Source of the DNA: Datura wrightii
Taxonomy: Eukaryota; Streptophyta; Magnoliopsida; Solanales; Solanaceae
Assembly: GCA_035772735.1 (NCBI GenBank)
Contig: JASDFA010000007.1
Coordinates: 146,009,001 to 146,073,000, forward strand
Direction: 5' to 3'
DNA length: 64,000 nt
In this document: piece after piece, positions 8,331 to 17,006 of the stretch
Layout: each line of letters opens with the position of its first letter
Numbering within the stretch: position 1 is the stretch's first letter
Made by a program: the position numbers and the translations under genes
The notes under the pieces: generated by a model
Told to the model about the DNA's origin: nothing
The model's input: only the letters and a program-made list of their open reading frames with translations
Database searches by the model: none

Positions 8331-9611
8331 ATGCGGCCCAACTCAGGCACAAGACCAAAGCTACCAGAGATAGCCCAGATAGACAAAGGCAAAAGCCCAG
8401 CCTCTGCTTCAGACTCGTACGCTCAGACTCTTTTAACAAATGTACGTTTCAGACCTCAGACCTCGGTCGAAACTTTAGAAAGAATACATTTTGGAAAACA
8501 TAATCTAATTTGTTATCCTAAATGTAACCTATCCTTTAAAGAAATGCCAGACTGTAAAATAGACAGACCTCAAAGATGTTTAATGGATAATTTATTGATA
8601 GCATACACTAAACGAGACATTAAATACTTCATAGCCACGTTAAATGCACTGGGACAGTATTTTACAGACAAAAATACGGAAAAGAAATTCAGATTTTATG
8701 TAGTAATACATGGAAAAATCAATGGTGTTTTTCAAACATGGCAAGAAGTAATAGACTCAATAAATGGAATAAAAAATCCTCTTTTCAAAGGTTTTAATGA
8801 TTTAACTGAAGCCTTAGACTATGCAAGGGGATATTTGGGCCCAAATTATTTTATCTCTCCAGCCCTAAAACAAAGCCCAATCCAAATTCCACAATACAAG
8901 GTCCAGAAAGACACAGACAAAATAATTTTCTGCGACCACTGTGAGTCCATGACAGAAGGGTTTAAAAGGCTAAATGCTAAGTGTGAAGCCCTAAGTCAAG
9001 AAAAGGATCAGCTACTACAGATACTCAGAAAGGAGAAAAACAGACAGACAAGCCCAGACACGAGTTCTCCATCTCAAGCCAAAATGGATGAGACGAGTGT
9101 GCATTCCTCTCAGAATGCAAATAAACCTACTATATCAGGTAAAGATATAGCTAGTCCGGCTCAAACGGTAGCCGGTAAAGACAAATCAAATCCGTTGAAG
9201 GCTGTCACTTTGCCAAAAAGTGAAACAGAACCAGCAACTCCTCCTAGAAGACGATTACCAAAATCATTCACCATGGGTGAAACAACTAGACAAAAGATCT
9301 TAAATAAGAAAAAGAAAAAGACTATAGAGGATATAATTAAAAAGACGCTGGAGGAAATGATCAAAGAAGTAGAACAAGACAAACATATGGACCAAACCCC
9401 AATGAGACTAGAAGATACTAGTCCAGAACCACCAGTCAGATTAGACGACATCGTTTCAGATCCTGACCAAGATAACCAAAGACAGCAAACAACAGAAGAA
9501 AACAGTGTCCCAACCGAGGGTGAAGACGATCAGGACGCCCAAGACCCGTATGCAGGATATGATTCGGGAATGAGTTTTGACTCAATTGCCCTTCATAACC
9601 TAGATACCTAA
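8331..9611 (+). CDS. Copy B: viroplasmin/transactivator ORF
   Basis: 426-aa intact ORF starting 19 nt after the polyprotein stop. Residues about 120-172 match the caulimovirus viroplasmin domain: a YVV..G...GVF.TW.E core followed by an FKGF....EA...A segment. In caulimoviruses this protein forms inclusion bodies and allows reinitiation on polycistronic RNA. The rest is less conserved: Cys pairs around residues 58-62 and 203-206, a coiled-coil-like helix near 215-235, a Pro/Ser/Thr-rich linker, a run of five Lys near 328 (possible nuclear signal) and an acidic C-terminus. Badnaviruses and RTBV have no such gene, so its presence beside a badnavirus-type polyprotein is unusual. Confidence 0.85.
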   Translation: MRPNSGTRPKLPEIAQIDKGKSPASASDSYAQTLLTNVRFRPQTSVETLERIHFGKHNLICYPKCNLSFKEMPDCKIDRPQRCLMDNLLIAYTKRDIKYFIATLNALGQYFTDKNTEKKFRFYVVIHGKINGVFQTWQEVIDSINGIKNPLFKGFNDLTEALDYARGYLGPNYFISPALKQSPIQIPQYKVQKDTDKIIFCDHCESMTEGFKRLNAKCEALSQEKDQLLQILRKEKNRQTSPDTSSPSQAKMDETSVHSSQNANKPTISGKDIASPAQTVAGKDKSNPLKAVTLPKSETEPATPPRRRLPKSFTMGETTRQKILNKKKKKTIEDIIKKTLEEMIKEVEQDKHMDQTPMRLEDTSPEPPVRLDDIVSDPDQDNQRQQTTEENSVPTEGEDDQDAQDPYAGYDSGMSFDSIALHNLDT

Positions 9612-9800
9612 GAAAGTTTAAAATCCGAAGTCAGACCAAGTCAGTCTATAAAGTCTATAATATTAGGTCTGTGAATAAGTCTAGTGGGGATGCCCACTAA
9701 GTGTCCTGTGAGTGCTTACTTTATCACTACTTTCCAAAAGGAAAGAAAAACTGATAAGCACGCGTCTTAGTTTTAATAGGTCAGAATAATAATGCACAAT
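9612..9800 (+). other. Copy B: viral intergenic region with two hairpins
   Basis: Sequence between the viroplasmin stop and the promoter. A perfect 6-bp hairpin (AGTGGG/CCCACT, loop GATG) sits at 9683-9698. A second, longer one pairs GTGCTTA at 9712-9718 with TAAGCAC at 9755-9761 and contains a smaller TTTCC/GGAAA stem. No ORF. The same structures recur in copy C. Their role is unknown. Confidence 0.6.
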
Positions 9801-9995
9801 CTGAATCAATAATGCATGTGACGATGGGGCCCAAAGAGCACCCGGCATGAATTATTTGATAAAGATAAGCATTAAGTGTCGGCAAAATCCTGATCGTCCT
9901 TTACAAAGTGTCGGTCAGATCTTAGCCATTTATTTTCTACGACTCTTATCCTCCTCATCTATATATACCCCTCTTCAAACCAAAGAAAAACACAC
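9801..9995 (+). promoter_or_regulatory. Copy B: pregenomic RNA promoter (35S-like)
   Basis: A TATA box TATATATA lies at 9960-9967. Upstream are a TGACG motif (9819-9823, as-1 half site), paired GATA motifs near 9858-9869 and two copies of AAGTGTCGG (9874-9882 and 9906-9914). The position just after the last viral ORF and about 740 bp upstream of the primer site is that of the caulimovirid pregenomic promoter. A short 68-codon frame across it (9847-10053) is not considered a gene. Confidence 0.7.
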
Positions 9996-10698
9996 GAAAA
10001 AACCACAGAAAGAAAAAACACTCCCAAGTTTCCATCTACTCTCAGATGCCTAACTACTCCAAAAACCAAATCCAACTTTGAAAACACCCGAATCATCCCT
10101 AAGAACAAGTCTAAATATTTTTAAAAGTTTCTTAAGAGTCACCGGGGGTTCCCGAAAGGGAAACCTCGCTCGCGTCTTATAACATGTAAGTCTATTATTC
10201 ATGTTTTCCCCATATGTAAATTATGTGTGTTTATTTTATGTTTTTATGTTAAAAATGTTTGAGTTATTTATATGATTGTTTATATGATTAAGAACAGTTT
10301 AATATGAATCATCCTAAGTAAAAGGTTAGGCTCTTAGTTTCTTAATAACAACGATGGATTAATCTGTAAATTCCTAGGAACTTGATAGGTGAATTGTAGT
10401 CCGTGAGTAGGACGTTGTTATCACCATATACTGGGTGGGGTTAAAGAACTTGTTGTTAAGAATTAAAACTAAGGAGCAAGAGTTTGAACTGGTTGATTTG
10501 TGTTAAAAAAAAAAATTAGGGGAAAATATATATAATCTGCATGTTAAAGACACACCGAGTGGGGGAGTACTGAGTAGGATTTCACAAAATTAAAATCTCT
10601 CAGCTTTTTCAAGTGGGGTAGTACTGAGTAGGATTTCACAAAATTAAAATCTCTCAGCTTTTTCATTGAAATATTTTATATTTAAAACTCTATTATCT
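9995..10698 (+). other. Copy B/C: RNA leader with hairpin, A-tract and 54-bp repeat
   Basis: Long AT-rich leader containing many short upstream ATGs in its first part, as in other caulimovirid leaders that use ribosome shunting. A TTCCC-GAAA-GGGAA hairpin with a tetraloop sits at 10149-10162. An A-run of about 11 lies at 10505-10515. A 54-bp unit is tandemly duplicated at 10558-10611 and 10612-10665, with one mismatch. No AATAAA poly(A) signal was seen. Confidence 0.6.
10558..10665 (+). repeat. 54-bp tandem duplication in viral leader
   Basis: Two copies, 10558-10611 and 10612-10665, differ at one base (GGGGGAG versus GGGGTAG). Copy D has only one copy at the corresponding place (about 19968-20021). 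The duplication therefore arose after the copies diverged, or the second unit was lost in D. Confidence 0.85.
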
Positions 10699-10710
10699 TG
10701 GTATCAGAGC
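10699..10710 (+). other. Copy C: tRNA-Met primer-binding site
   Basis: TGGTATCAGAGC is complementary to the 3' end of plant initiator tRNA-Met, the primer for minus-strand synthesis in caulimovirids. By convention this marks nucleotide 1 of the circular genome. It is followed 25 nt later by the ORF1 ATG. Confidence 0.9.
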
Positions 10711-10735
10711 AAGAAGATCTTAGGCTAAAATATTT

Positions 10736-11020
10736 ATGAGACAACTCAACCTAGCTAGACATATTCAACAAGAAATAGAAATAAAAAAGCAGTATTTTGA
10801 AGATATAAAACAGTGGAAAGCCTCTAGAGAAACCTTTGGAAACAGACTATACGATTTTACGAAAAAATATAAAGACTCTCTTAGGAAAAGAATAAAAGAT
10901 ATAGTGGAACAAAAGAGGTTATTACAATATAATATTAGAGTGTGTAATCATCATATACATAGAAGTCGGCAAGAGATAAAAAAGATTAACGACAGATTAA
11001 GTAAAATTCCCTTAGGTTAA
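10736..11020 (+). CDS. Copy C: ORF1, small basic helical protein of unknown function
   Basis: 94 aa from the first ATG after the primer site to TAA at 11018-11020. The sequence is rich in Lys, Arg, Glu and Gln and is predicted to be mostly helical, with no signal peptide or membrane segment. The segment CNHHIH is the only Cys/His cluster. Its stop overlaps the ORF2 ATG by one base (TAATG), so ORF2 may be reached by termination-reinitiation or by leaky scanning. I do not recognise a family. RTBV and badnaviruses have no ORFs ahead of their first two, so this and ORF2 look like additions. Confidence 0.75.
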   Translation: MRQLNLARHIQQEIEIKKQYFEDIKQWKASRETFGNRLYDFTKKYKDSLRKRIKDIVEQKRLLQYNIRVCNHHIHRSRQEIKKINDRLSKIPLG

Positions 11021-11320
11021 TGAAGACACATCCATCTTTTTATCAAACAAGAATAGACAATAAGCTTATAAATAGGAATTTAAAAATATTAAGAGAAATT
11101 AATAGGACTGAAAAAAGACTCAAAAAAAATTGCTAAAACAACAAATGAACTCTTAGTTGAAAATATAGATAGTGACTATAAATTAAATAGGTATATACAA
11201 AGGGATTTGACCGAAAACCTATCAGCAGTACGGTGGGAATTACAGGGAATAGAAACAGATAAACAGGCTTATAGAGATACCTTAAAGGAACAGCGAAAAA
11301 GAATTATAGCTAGTTTCTAA
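11020..11320 (+). pseudogene. Copy C: ORF2, frameshifted
   Basis: Starts at an ATG sharing its A with the ORF1 stop and encodes a helical, charged protein of about 100 aa. In this copy an extra A in an A-run near 11122-11129 shifts the frame after about 35 codons. Copies A and B have one A fewer there and stay open. The final stop of the ancestral frame is at 11318-11320. Confidence 0.8.
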
Positions 11321-11742
11321 ATAACAAAATAGATCCTTCTAGAAATTTAGAATATTTAGACTTGCACATATATCCTGAAAAGAAATATAGAGCATTAAAA
11401 GACGGTACTTCTATTAAGTGTAACTTTAGCCAGGGAGAACACACTCTACATACCGAAGATAGACAATACAATACTTTAATAGACTTATTAATCAATTTTA
11501 GCAGTAAAATCCAGGAACAAGATAAGATAATCTTACAGCTTATAGAAAAAATAGAAGAAGCTCAGAACAGACATACAAAAACATTAGAAAAAATCGAAAG
11601 AAATCTAGACTTCATAAAAGAACAAGGTATTGAAAAAATTAGAAAAGGTACTTATAACGATATACAATCTTTTGATATAGACAAACAATTAAAAGAAATT
11701 AAAAAGGAAGTATTAAATATTAAAGAAATATCCCTTTCATGA
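11314..11742 (+). CDS. Copy C: ORF3, badnavirus ORF1-like, non-AUG start
   Basis: Same structure as in copy B: open from after TAG 11311-11313 to TGA 11740-11742, no ATG anywhere in the frame, and overlapping ORF2 at its 5' end and ORF4 at its 3' end. One substitution (CGC to CAC, Arg to His) right after the first TTG separates it from copies A and B. Retention of an open frame with no AUG in three copies supports real non-AUG initiation. Confidence 0.78.
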   Translation, partial: FLNNKIDPSRNLEYLDLHIYPEKKYRALKDGTSIKCNFSQGEHTLHTEDRQYNTLIDLLINFSSKIQEQDKIILQLIEKIEEAQNRHTKTLEKIERNLDFIKEQGIEKIRKGTYNDIQSFDIDKQLKEIKKEVLNIKEISLS

Positions 11743-12080
11743 ATACAGATGACCCAATATATAAAAAAGCACTAGATTATAGTAGCCAATTCCAGGAGCC
11801 AGTAGGTTTCACTACACACATACCAGCAGCCCAGTCAGATAAAATAATTGTTAGACAAAATAATACAATTATAGCAATCTTATTAGAAATAAATCAAAAG
11901 CTAGAAAAACTACTAAAGAAAAAAGAAGAAAAAGAAAAATCTTATAGTACTAATATAGATGAACTAATTTCAAAACTAGAAAAAATAGAAATAACACCGC
12001 AAAAAGAAAGACTTAAAATAATCAGAAAACCACAAAAATGGACTTTCTTTCAGGTAGGAGAACCCGAATCGACGAAGTAG
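11739..12080 (+). CDS. Copy C: ORF4, badnavirus ORF2-like
   Basis: 113 aa, identical in translation to copies A and B. The ATGA overlap with ORF3 and the 43-nt overlap with the polyprotein are preserved. Coiled-coil-like Lys/Glu helix in the second half. Probable nucleic-acid-binding or virion-associated protein by analogy with badnavirus ORF2. Confidence 0.8.
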   Translation: MNTDDPIYKKALDYSSQFQEPVGFTTHIPAAQSDKIIVRQNNTIIAILLEINQKLEKLLKKKEEKEKSYSTNIDELISKLEKIEITPQKERLKIIRKPQKWTFFQVGEPESTK

Positions 12081-15000
12081 ATAGACCAAGACCTAGTTAT
12101 TCAAACAACCAGATAGGAAATAATTTGATATCTAGAATTTTCTCTAAAAAGGCAAGAGAAGAAGAAAATAGCGAACTTAGTCAGATTATAGATGTAGATA
12201 AAGACCTACAGCTTTTTAAACAACATCAATTAAAAGTATTAGATCCAAGAACATTATATAATACAAAGTATTTCTCTAGAAATAACCTACTTTATAGGCA
12301 CTATAGAGAAGAACAAATATCCGCATTAGGAGAAAATTCAGTACAATTAAATTTAGTAAATCAAGAATCCTTTAAAACTATTAAAAATACAAGAATGACA
12401 ATGATGCATTTAGGATTAATTATATTAGGAATAAAAGGATTAAACAGAAAAAATCTAGGAGCAAAAGTGCTAATAACCTTATATGATGATAGATGGACAG
12501 ACTTAAAAAAGGCAATAATAGGTCTAACTGAAGTAGATATGACAAATAATGGGGGAATATTTTACATTAGTCCAGACTTTCTAATGAATTTACAAGAATT
12601 TGGATCACATATAAAAATAGGAATACAGACTAAAGGATATGAAGAAATGGATAAAGGAAATAATCTATTAATGTGTATAGGATTTATAGGAAAGATGGCA
12701 ACAAATAGTAATACCAAGTTTAAAATAAAAATAGACGATGTAGTAGAACTTATGGGGAATAGAGGAATAAAATTAATTAAACCTATAAAAATAGATCCAG
12801 AAAGCTACGCAGGACTAGAATGGAATTTAGAAAAACTTAGTAAACCAAAAGTATATACACCTGAAGACCATGTTATGTATACTAATAGAAAAGGTGAAAC
12901 TTCAATAAGATTCACAGACTATAACTATACTAGGCAAATAGACGAAAATAGCATTGAAGAAAAAGATGTAGAATTAGAAGAAGAACTTATGAATATAGAA
13001 ATACTAGAAGAAGCATATGCGGTAGACGAAGTAATAGAACGAGCTAAAAGACTATATACAGAACAAAAATCCGATTTTTTCAAATGCAAAGATTGTCTAA
13101 AAGGAAGTATGAATCTAGAAGAGACCATAATACACCTTAAAAATTGTAAAGAAAGAACAGATAACTTAGGGTATAGATATGATAAAGAAGACACTACATC
13201 TATAGTAAGTGAAAAAGAACTAATGGAGTCGAGTAGTTCAACACCTTTCCAGAAGACTTCACAAACTCATACTATAGATACTAGTACAGGAAATGTGCCT
13301 AGAAGGAGAGTATGGAGAGTAAACCCAGATGAAGAAATCAGGACAGATAAAATAAAACCTATGGGTAAAAGAATGCCTATAGAAGAACCTATTAGACTAC
13401 AAGAAGGAGGTAGCAAAGGAAAAATATTAAATCTTGCAGCCCATGATCCACAACTTTGGAACTCAGCGATAGACATTTGGAAAGGAATAGTAGTAGCATA
13501 CTTTATTAAAAATTATCAAGAAACAGATGCAGAAACCATGTATAGATACATGGAGACATTTTTAGGAGAATCAGCTAAGGCAGTATGGGAAGCATACAAA
13601 AGTAATTTCCCACAAGAATTTCAGACACTAATAAATATGGGGGCAAACCCTTATAACTTCACAAATAAAATGCATAGTTTACTTACAGGAGAAGACCCAA
13701 ATAGTGGAACAATTATACTTCAAAGAAATGCATTAATAAAACTAGAACAATTAAGTATATCTAACTGGTGTTACATCAAAGAATTTTTAAGAGAGTTCTT
13801 TTATTATTGTACACTAAGCGGAAACACTTTTGATGAAGACTTAGGTAAAAAATTATTTAACAAATTACCAGGAGCATTAGGTAGAGAAATAGAAGAGAGA
13901 TGGTATAAAAGAGAGGGTGTAATACAAAACCCAACAGCAAAATGGTCGATAGGACAGAGAGTACAACATGTAATGGAAGTATTAACTGAAAAATGTACAA
14001 ATATACAAATACAAAAACAATTAAAACAGAACGAAATGAATTTCTGTAAAACTGTAATGTATACAACTCAACATTATGACAAGAAACCATACAAGCCTAG
14101 AAAATATAAAAATAGATACTATAATCGGAAACCATATAAGAAGAAATATTACCTAAGAAAATCATCAGCAAAGAAACCATACTTAGATAAAAACAGGCAT
14201 GTAAGAAAATACAGAGATGAAAGAAACTATAGAAATAAATTAGAATGTTTTACTTGTGGAAGTTCAGAACATCTGGCAAATACCTGCCCTAAAAGATATA
14301 ACACTAAAACAAGAAACTCTCAGTTAATAGAAGAGCTACAAGAGACTTTAATAAATGTAGATGAATATATGTCAGACACAGAAAGTATATACTCAGTAGT
14401 AAGCATAGAAATTACAGAAGGAAATAAAACAGACTCATCAGACTCAGAAAAAGACGACTTTATTAACGAATTAGGAACAGATTTGAAATTGCCTCTAGAA
14501 CTAGAAGAACTGCAATACATTGATATGACAAATATTATACAAGAATGTAACCACAATTTTGAAAGAAACAAAGGATTAGATAGTAAGCCCTGTGGATTCT
14601 GTAGATGGTACCCTAGTAAAGACAAAAGAGCAAAGTGCAGTAATTGTTTTATGGAAGGATGCATAACCTGTATAGAAACAGAATTAGGAATTAGAATAGG
14701 ACCACCTATGAGAAGAGAAAATAATCAGATAATTAATATAAGAATAGACTCATTAGAAGAGAAAATACAAGAACTAGATCATCGAATAAGAACGCTGGAA
14801 AAAGGAAAAGGAAAATTAGAGGAAGAAATATTACTTCAAAATAATGAAACCTTATTAGCAAACCAAGAACAAGATAACTATCTAAATATAAAAAACATTA
14901 TAGACACAGGACTAATCTGTAATGAAGACAAAAAAATAGCAACTATAAAAATATTAGCAAGAATCAAAATAGAAGATATTGAAATAGAAACACTAGCCCT

Positions 15001-16987
15001 ACTAGATCCAGGATGCACTAGCTGTCTAATAAATAAGAAGATAGTCCCACAAGAGCTATTAACAAAATTACCTAGGCCAGTTGTTGCAATGCAAATGGAT
15101 GGCACTTATAATACCTACGAATATTGCATAGAAAAAGCTAAAATAAGTTTCCAAAATACTTGTAAAAAATTCTATAACCCGTCTTATGACATAAACAACA
15201 TACTTGTAAGAGATCTAAATATCAATACAGACTTAGTCATAGGATTAAAATTTATATTTCAAGACTCTGGAAGTTGTTTAATCACACGAGATGGCATAGC
15301 ATTTTTTAAACAGACAACCTATACCCCTGTACAAACAAAAGAAGTATTAACAAAAGGAAGGCATGAAACAGAAAAACAAAAGCCCTGTTGTAATAAATGT
15401 CAGGCCAAAGAAGAATGTAATAGAGAAGCCTATGAAGAAGAAGAAAGTTACAATTCTGATGAAGAAGTAAGAGAAAAAAGTTATACTTTAATTAATATAG
15501 AAACATCATTTTATAATTTCAATAAAGGACTAAAAAGCATAGGAAATATCAAAGGGCCTAAAGACTTAGATAATATAGTAAAATCCTTAGACGAATTAGA
15601 AATAATAGGGGAAAAACCTTTACTCCATTGGGAAGCCAATAAGATAATGTGTAGGTTAGATATAATAAACCCAGAATATACAATAAAAACAGCAGCAATA
15701 GAAGCAACAAATTTAGACATAGAAGATTTCCAAGTCCAAATAAAAGAACTTTTATCCCTAGGTGTAATTCGAAGATCTACTTCTAGACACCGATCAGCGG
15801 CTTTTATGGTTAGAAATCATAATGAAATAATCAGAGGAAAAGCCAGAATGGTCATAAACTATAAGAGACTTAATGATAATACAAGAACAGATGCATACAA
15901 ACTTCCAGACAAAAGCGAATTACTTAATAGAATACAGGGAAAAAGAATTTTTAGCAAATTCGACTGTAAATCAGGATATTGGCAAGTAAAGATGCACCCT
16001 GATAGTATAGAATGGACAGCTTTTACATGTCCAGAAGGGCATTTCGAATGGCTAGCAATGCCATTTGGACTTAAGACTGCCCCTCCAATTTTCCAAAGAA
16101 AAATGGATGAGATATTTGGAGAATACAAACGTTTTGTGCTAGTATATGTAGATGATATTTTGGTATTTAGCAAAGACTTACAAGAACATTTAGGACACCT
16201 ACAGACAGTATTTAGATTATTTGTAAACAAAGGAATTATAGTTAGTAAAAAGAAAATGGAATTGTGTAAAACGTATATAAACTTTTTAGGAGTTACTATA
16301 GGAGACGGAAAAATAAAGCTACAACCTCATATAGCTAAAAAGGTATTAGAAATGCCCAATAATTTAGATAAGACAAAAGACCTTCAAAAATTTTTAGGAT
16401 TAGTAAATTACGCCAGAAATTTTATACAAGACTTAGGAAAAATAGCAGGACCATTATATGCTAAAACAGGAAGTAAAGGGCAAAAACATTTCAATACCGA
16501 AGATATGAAGTTAGTACAACAGATTAAAGAGAAGGTAAAGAATATCCCAGACTTAAATATCCCATTAGAATCAGACTATTTAATTATAGAAACAGATGGA
16601 AGTATCCAAGGATGGGGAGCGGTACTAAAGGCACGACCCTCTAAATATAGTCCCAAACAAGAAGAAAAGATTTGTGCCTACCAAAGTGGTAAGTATAAAG
16701 AAAAAGGAAATATGAGTAGCATAGACGCAGAAGTATTAGCTATAATATATGGGTTAAATAGTTTTAAGCTATATATTCTAAATAAAAACGAAATACTAGT
16801 TAGAACAGACTGTGAAGCCATAGTAAGATTTCATCAAAAGATAAATCAGAAGAATAGTAGTAAGAGGAGATGGCTAAACTTCATAGACACGATCTCAATA
16901 TATCCTAATATAATCTTCGAATACATTAAAGGAAAGGATAATAATCTAGCAGATCAGTTAAGTAGATTAAATTTGAAAACGGTATAA
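12038..16987 (+). CDS. Copy C: polyprotein (movement, coat, protease, RT, RNase H)
   Basis: 1649 aa, intact, with the same domain order as copy B. About four residues differ: Gly instead of Arg at 27, Val instead of Ile a little before the RT domain, and Ala and Pro instead of Thr and Leu in the RT domain just before the EGHFEW segment. Pro is probably ancestral, because a Pro at that site is usual in related RTs, so the Leu of copy B may weaken its RT. The unusual Asp-Pro-Gly protease site is present here too. The stop TAA is followed 19 nt later by the viroplasmin ATG. Confidence 0.95.
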   Translation: MDFLSGRRTRIDEVDRPRPSYSNNQIGNNLISRIFSKKAREEENSELSQIIDVDKDLQLFKQHQLKVLDPRTLYNTKYFSRNNLLYRHYREEQISALGENSVQLNLVNQESFKTIKNTRMTMMHLGLIILGIKGLNRKNLGAKVLITLYDDRWTDLKKAIIGLTEVDMTNNGGIFYISPDFLMNLQEFGSHIKIGIQTKGYEEMDKGNNLLMCIGFIGKMATNSNTKFKIKIDDVVELMGNRGIKLIKPIKIDPESYAGLEWNLEKLSKPKVYTPEDHVMYTNRKGETSIRFTDYNYTRQIDENSIEEKDVELEEELMNIEILEEAYAVDEVIERAKRLYTEQKSDFFKCKDCLKGSMNLEETIIHLKNCKERTDNLGYRYDKEDTTSIVSEKELMESSSSTPFQKTSQTHTIDTSTGNVPRRRVWRVNPDEEIRTDKIKPMGKRMPIEEPIRLQEGGSKGKILNLAAHDPQLWNSAIDIWKGIVVAYFIKNYQETDAETMYRYMETFLGESAKAVWEAYKSNFPQEFQTLINMGANPYNFTNKMHSLLTGEDPNSGTIILQRNALIKLEQLSISNWCYIKEFLREFFYYCTLSGNTFDEDLGKKLFNKLPGALGREIEERWYKREGVIQNPTAKWSIGQRVQHVMEVLTEKCTNIQIQKQLKQNEMNFCKTVMYTTQHYDKKPYKPRKYKNRYYNRKPYKKKYYLRKSSAKKPYLDKNRHVRKYRDERNYRNKLECFTCGSSEHLANTCPKRYNTKTRNSQLIEELQETLINVDEYMSDTESIYSVVSIEITEGNKTDSSDSEKDDFINELGTDLKLPLELEELQYIDMTNIIQECNHNFERNKGLDSKPCGFCRWYPSKDKRAKCSNCFMEGCITCIETELGIRIGPPMRRENNQIINIRIDSLEEKIQELDHRIRTLEKGKGKLEEEILLQNNETLLANQEQDNYLNIKNIIDTGLICNEDKKIATIKILARIKIEDIEIETLALLDPGCTSCLINKKIVPQELLTKLPRPVVAMQMDGTYNTYEYCIEKAKISFQNTCKKFYNPSYDINNILVRDLNINTDLVIGLKFIFQDSGSCLITRDGIAFFKQTTYTPVQTKEVLTKGRHETEKQKPCCNKCQAKEECNREAYEEEESYNSDEEVREKSYTLINIETSFYNFNKGLKSIGNIKGPKDLDNIVKSLDELEIIGEKPLLHWEANKIMCRLDIINPEYTIKTAAIEATNLDIEDFQVQIKELLSLGVIRRSTSRHRSAAFMVRNHNEIIRGKARMVINYKRLNDNTRTDAYKLPDKSELLNRIQGKRIFSKFDCKSGYWQVKMHPDSIEWTAFTCPEGHFEWLAMPFGLKTAPPIFQRKMDEIFGEYKRFVLVYVDDILVFSKDLQEHLGHLQTVFRLFVNKGIIVSKKKMELCKTYINFLGVTIGDGKIKLQPHIAKKVLEMPNNLDKTKDLQKFLGLVNYARNFIQDLGKIAGPLYAKTGSKGQKHFNTEDMKLVQQIKEKVKNIPDLNIPLESDYLIIETDGSIQGWGAVLKARPSKYSPKQEEKICAYQSGKYKEKGNMSSIDAEVLAIIYGLNSFKLYILNKNEILVRTDCEAIVRFHQKINQKNSSKRRWLNFIDTISIYPNIIFEYIKGKDNNLADQLSRLNLKTV

Positions 16988-17006
16988 CAATAAGTTATTT
17001 TTCAGT

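Noticed and set aside
9161..9451. 96-codon minus-strand ORF inside the viroplasmin gene
   Set aside because: Antisense to a conserved coding region, low-complexity, no domain.
9847..10053. 68-codon ORF in the viral promoter and leader, also at 18524-18730
   Set aside because: It spans the TATA box and likely transcription start, so no single RNA would carry it whole; composition is not viral-protein-like.
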